The translations under genes and the position numbers were made by a program. Source: CAZQDP01 sp964592375 (GTDB lineage: Bacteria > Bacillota > Clostridia > RUG12999). From it: a stretch of DNA of 64,000 bases. Every line of letters starts with the position of its first letter. Position 1 is the first letter of the stretch. The DNA lies in contig CAZQDP010000002.1 of the NCBI GenBank assembly GCA_964592375.1, positions 25,017 through 89,016 on the forward strand. Direction: 5' to 3'. Positions 61,771-64,000 of the stretch are shown piece by piece. The notes under the pieces are model-generated. The model saw nothing but the letters and a program-made list of their open reading frames with translations. It searched no databases and had not been told where the DNA came from.

Positions 61771-62949
61771 ATGCCAAAATTAAGTGACAGAACAGCAACT
61801 TTTACCGAATCCATCATCAGGAAAATGACGAGAATTTCAAATGAATATCAAGCGGTCAATCTATCACAAGGCTTTCCGGACTTCGATCCTCCAAAGGAGA
61901 TGATAGATTCACTCAAAAGAGTATCAACAAACGGCCCACATCAATATGCAGTGACCTGGGGAGCGCAGAATTTTAGAGAAGCACTTGCCAGTAAACAGTC
62001 AAAACGAATGAAAAGAGAAATTGATCCAAATAGCGAGATTGTTGTAACCTGTGGAAGCACCGAGGCGATGATGGCAGCAATGATGAGCGTATGTAACCCC
62101 GGTGATAAGGTGATTGTATTTTCTCCTTTTTACGAAAACTATACTGCCGATGCCATTTTATCGGGAGCAGAGCCGATTTATGTGCCTTTACATCCTCCGG
62201 AGTTTCATTTTGATATCGATACACTTGAAAATGCATTTAGGCAAAAACCAAAGGCATTGATTTTGTGTAATCCTTCTAACCCAACAGGGAAGGTTTTTAC
62301 GATTGAGGAACTAAAAATAATTGCAGATTTAGCAAAGAAGTATGACACCTTTGTCATCACAGATGAGGTGTACGAGCACATTTTATATGAGCCAAATGTT
62401 CATACCTATATTGCATCGCTTCCGGGTATGTTTGAAAGGACGATATCTTGTAGCTCACTTTCCAAAACATATTCAATAACAGGTTGGAGATTAGGGTACA
62501 TTATTGCACCTGCGCACATTGTGGATGTGGCAAGAAAGGTGCATGATTTTCTTACGGTAGGCGCTGCCGCGCCGCTTCAGGAGGCGGCAGTAGTCGGGCT
62601 TCGCTTTAAGGAGCAATACTATATTGACTTACAGTCTTCATACTCGCAGAAAAAGAATTTATTTTTAAGGGGCCTAGCGGACATAGGTCTCACCCACACA
62701 GATCCTCAGGGTGCATACTATGTGATGGTTGATATTTCGGAATTTAGCAGAGATAATGATATGAAATTTTGCGAGTGGCTGATAAGAGAAGTTGGAGTAG
62801 CGGCGGTTCCCGGTTCGAGCTTTTTTCGGGAGAATATCAATCACTTCATTCGTTTCCACTTTGCAAAAAAGAGTGATACACTCATAGAGGCATTAAATCG
62901 ATTATCGGGCATCAGGCAGAAATTTAAGCATGGCCTCTTTTTGGGATAG
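61771..62949 (+). CDS. PLP-dependent aminotransferase, class I/II
   Basis: The 392-residue protein is a fold-type I aminotransferase of the aspartate/kynurenine group. Motifs: AVNLSQGFPDFDPPKEM near residue 27, VTCGSTEAMMAAMMSV near residue 93, LILCNPSNPTGKVF near residue 165, ITDEVYEHILYE near residue 200, the PLP Lys in CSSLSKTYSITGWRLGY near residue 230, and the carboxylate-binding Arg in HFIRFHFAKK near the end. The ATG at 61771 is 7 nt after GGAG. Substrate specificity cannot be read; aspartate, methionine or aromatic amino acids are possible. Confidence 0.9.
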   Translation: MPKLSDRTATFTESIIRKMTRISNEYQAVNLSQGFPDFDPPKEMIDSLKRVSTNGPHQYAVTWGAQNFREALASKQSKRMKREIDPNSEIVVTCGSTEAMMAAMMSVCNPGDKVIVFSPFYENYTADAILSGAEPIYVPLHPPEFHFDIDTLENAFRQKPKALILCNPSNPTGKVFTIEELKIIADLAKKYDTFVITDEVYEHILYEPNVHTYIASLPGMFERTISCSSLSKTYSITGWRLGYIIAPAHIVDVARKVHDFLTVGAAAPLQEAAVVGLRFKEQYYIDLQSSYSQKKNLFLRGLADIGLTHTDPQGAYYVMVDISEFSRDNDMKFCEWLIREVGVAAVPGSSFFRENINHFIRFHFAKKSDTLIEALNRLSGIRQKFKHGLFLG

Positions 62950-62991
62950 TGCAAAAAACAAATGAGAGAAATATAAATAGGGGATTGTCAT

Positions 62992-63705
62992 ATGTTGAGC
63001 ATAGCCATTATTGACGATATAAAGCAATGTGCTTTGGATATGGAAGCATTTCTTTTACAAGCCATCGATATGAGCGAATGCAATGTGGAAAAATACGATA
63101 ATGAATACACTTTTCTTGAAAATATCGAAAATGGTGTGAAATATGATATTGTATTTTTGGACATTGTATTGAATAACATGAATGGCATTGATGTAGCAAA
63201 AAAAATTAATATGCAATTACCATATACAAATATTATTTTTGTATCGGCAAATGAAGATTATTTCAAGGATGTATATGGCGCGAAACATTGTTATTTTTTA
63301 ACGAAGCCATTAGAAATGGAGCGGTTTAACGTAGCGATTTTGATGGCTCTTAATAATTTAAAAAACAACGGATTTTTTATAACAACAAAAAAGGGTAAAT
63401 ATAAAATACTTTTTGACGATATATTATTTTTGGAAAGCTCACTTAAAAATACAAGGATACATTTTTCAAATAATACAATTGCGGAATATGCAGTATCATT
63501 ATTGAAAATAGAAGATAAACTACCTCGAGATAAATTTTTAAGAACACACAAAAGCTTTATTGTGAATCTAGATCTGCATATCGGCTCTGAAAGGTCTAAA
63601 ATATATATGCCCTACGAAAAAGTGGTGCCAATTAGCAAAAAACACGTCAACTTAGTTCGAGAAAAGATGATACTATATCTTGGAGGCGCGCTATGTTGTA
63701 TTTGA
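62992..63705 (+). CDS. LytTR-family response regulator
   Basis: The 237-residue protein has a receiver domain (MLSIAIIDDIKQC with the acidic pocket, then the phospho-acceptor Asp in DIVFLDIVLNNMNGID near residue 58 and the FLTKP Lys near residue 103) and a C-terminal LytTR DNA-binding domain at about residues 130-230 (TKKGKYKILFDDILFLES, FLRTHKSFIVNL). This is the AgrA/ComE type used in quorum or cell-envelope sensing. The next gene, a membrane protein, overlaps its end by 13 nt. No promoter is obvious in the 42 nt before it, so it may be expressed with upstream genes. Confidence 0.93.
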   Translation: MLSIAIIDDIKQCALDMEAFLLQAIDMSECNVEKYDNEYTFLENIENGVKYDIVFLDIVLNNMNGIDVAKKINMQLPYTNIIFVSANEDYFKDVYGAKHCYFLTKPLEMERFNVAILMALNNLKNNGFFITTKKGKYKILFDDILFLESSLKNTRIHFSNNTIAEYAVSLLKIEDKLPRDKFLRTHKSFIVNLDLHIGSERSKIYMPYEKVVPISKKHVNLVREKMILYLGGALCCI

Positions 63706-64000
63706 TTACCATGGTAGGGTTTATTATAGAACAATCTATTTTTACCTATTTTTTGCTGTCCTTATTGCAATCAAAATTCAGCAGATTTAATACTTGGCTC
63801 ATCATCATTTTAAATGTGTTTGTTTTACAGACGCTACTATTGCCGGTGTGGGATAAGCTTAGCATAAGGTCATCTATTTTGGTTGTTGAAACATTGACAT
63901 TAGTAGTATTTGTGTTCAAGGATCGTTTTATTAAAAAATTTATCATGGGACCATTGGGTCCACACTCGACCGGACGGCCATCCTCTCCAGCTGAGCGGCT
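63693..64000 (+). CDS. Membrane sensor-like protein, N-terminal part (truncated by window edge)
   Basis: The frame opens at ATG 63693, inside the response regulator, and has no stop before the window ends. The first 85 or so residues are strongly hydrophobic: three membrane spans (LITMVGFIIEQSIFTYF, WLIIILNVFVLQTLLL and ILVVETLTLVVFVF). Coupled to a LytTR regulator, this is the expected place of an AgrC/GHKL-type sensor kinase; the kinase domain would lie outside the window. The last 15 codons change to a Gly/Pro/Ser/Arg-rich, GC-rich sequence that does not fit a sensor, so the frame there may be wrong. Confidence 0.55.
   Translation, partial: MLYLITMVGFIIEQSIFTYFLLSLLQSKFSRFNTWLIIILNVFVLQTLLLPVWDKLSIRSSILVVETLTLVVFVFKDRFIKKFIMGPLGPHSTGRPSSPAER

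Noticed and set aside
63957..64000. A tRNA on the minus strand (GCTCAGCTGGAGAG resembles a D-arm)
   Set aside because: The anticodon and other arms do not fold in the needed order, and the stretch is cut by the window edge.

Overview
The window looks like a chromosomal segment of an anaerobic, spore-forming, low-GC member of the Bacillota (class Clostridia; I cannot name the genus). Supporting signs are AT-rich intergenic DNA, strong AGGAGG-type ribosome binding sites, frequent TTG/GTG starts, a T-box leader, an HPr kinase, FeoAB ferrous-iron uptake, and sporulation genes (spoIIR, sleB, ypeB, an alpha/beta-type SASP, a PdaA-type deacetylase). Most of the DNA is ordinary core chromosome. I see no prophage, insertion sequence, CRISPR array, rRNA or tRNA.

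Layout. 1-2.8 kb (minus): the conserved operon yhbY-nadD-yqeK-rsfS-leuS, with leuS running off the left edge. 2.8-4.9 kb (minus): leuA behind a T-box leader with a leucine CUG specifier. 5-11.6 kb: a carbohydrate locus with a large secreted beta-helix protein (GH141-like), nagB and a GH29 alpha-L-fucosidase. 11.7-14.2 kb (minus): feoA-feoB plus a 55-residue Cys-rich FeoB partner, behind a promoter with a DtxR-like palindrome. 14.5-20.8 kb (plus): gltB-gltD behind a structured leader. Then come hsp20 and mutY.

22.7-30.6 kb (minus): a probable four-gene operon of a NodB deacetylase, an unknown membrane protein, a GH1 beta-glucosidase and a 1616-residue secreted multidomain protein with a glycosidase-like core and a candidate cre site in front of it. 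30.9-37.2 kb (plus): pdaA-like lipoprotein, glmM-glmS, and a secreted GH26-like protein with a stalk domain. rpmB follows on the minus strand. 37.8-43.2 kb (plus): hprK, PHP phosphoesterase, ROK glucokinase, murB, rapZ and whiA, tightly packed. 43.3-49.9 kb: esterase, AraC regulator, stalk-domain protein, argD-argF, lipoprotein, GNAT. 49.9-51.9 kb (minus): rnr. 52 kb: a 100-N scaffold gap flanked by identical 55-nt ends. 52.4-54.6 kb: malic enzyme and tsaC. 54.7-57.6 kb (minus): spoIIR-sleB-ypeB and a SASP gene. 57.8-64 kb (plus): mnmE, tsaD, an acyltransferase, an aminotransferase, and a LytTR response regulator overlapping a truncated membrane sensor-like gene.

Together the accessory genes describe a polysaccharide degrader. 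Secreted enzymes carrying laminin-G-like or copper-amine-oxidase-N-like 'stalk' domains open up fucosylated or beta-linked glycans. Intracellular-looking GH29 and GH1 enzymes finish the oligosaccharides, and glucokinase, NagB and GlmMS feed sugar phosphates into glycolysis and the cell wall. HprK and a candidate cre site suggest catabolite control. No gene set here forms a clearly new defence or mobile system. The most novel material is the 1616-residue protein and its operon, the shared stalk modules, and small genes hidden on the minus strand (FeoB partner, SASP and a 34-codon frame just upstream of it).
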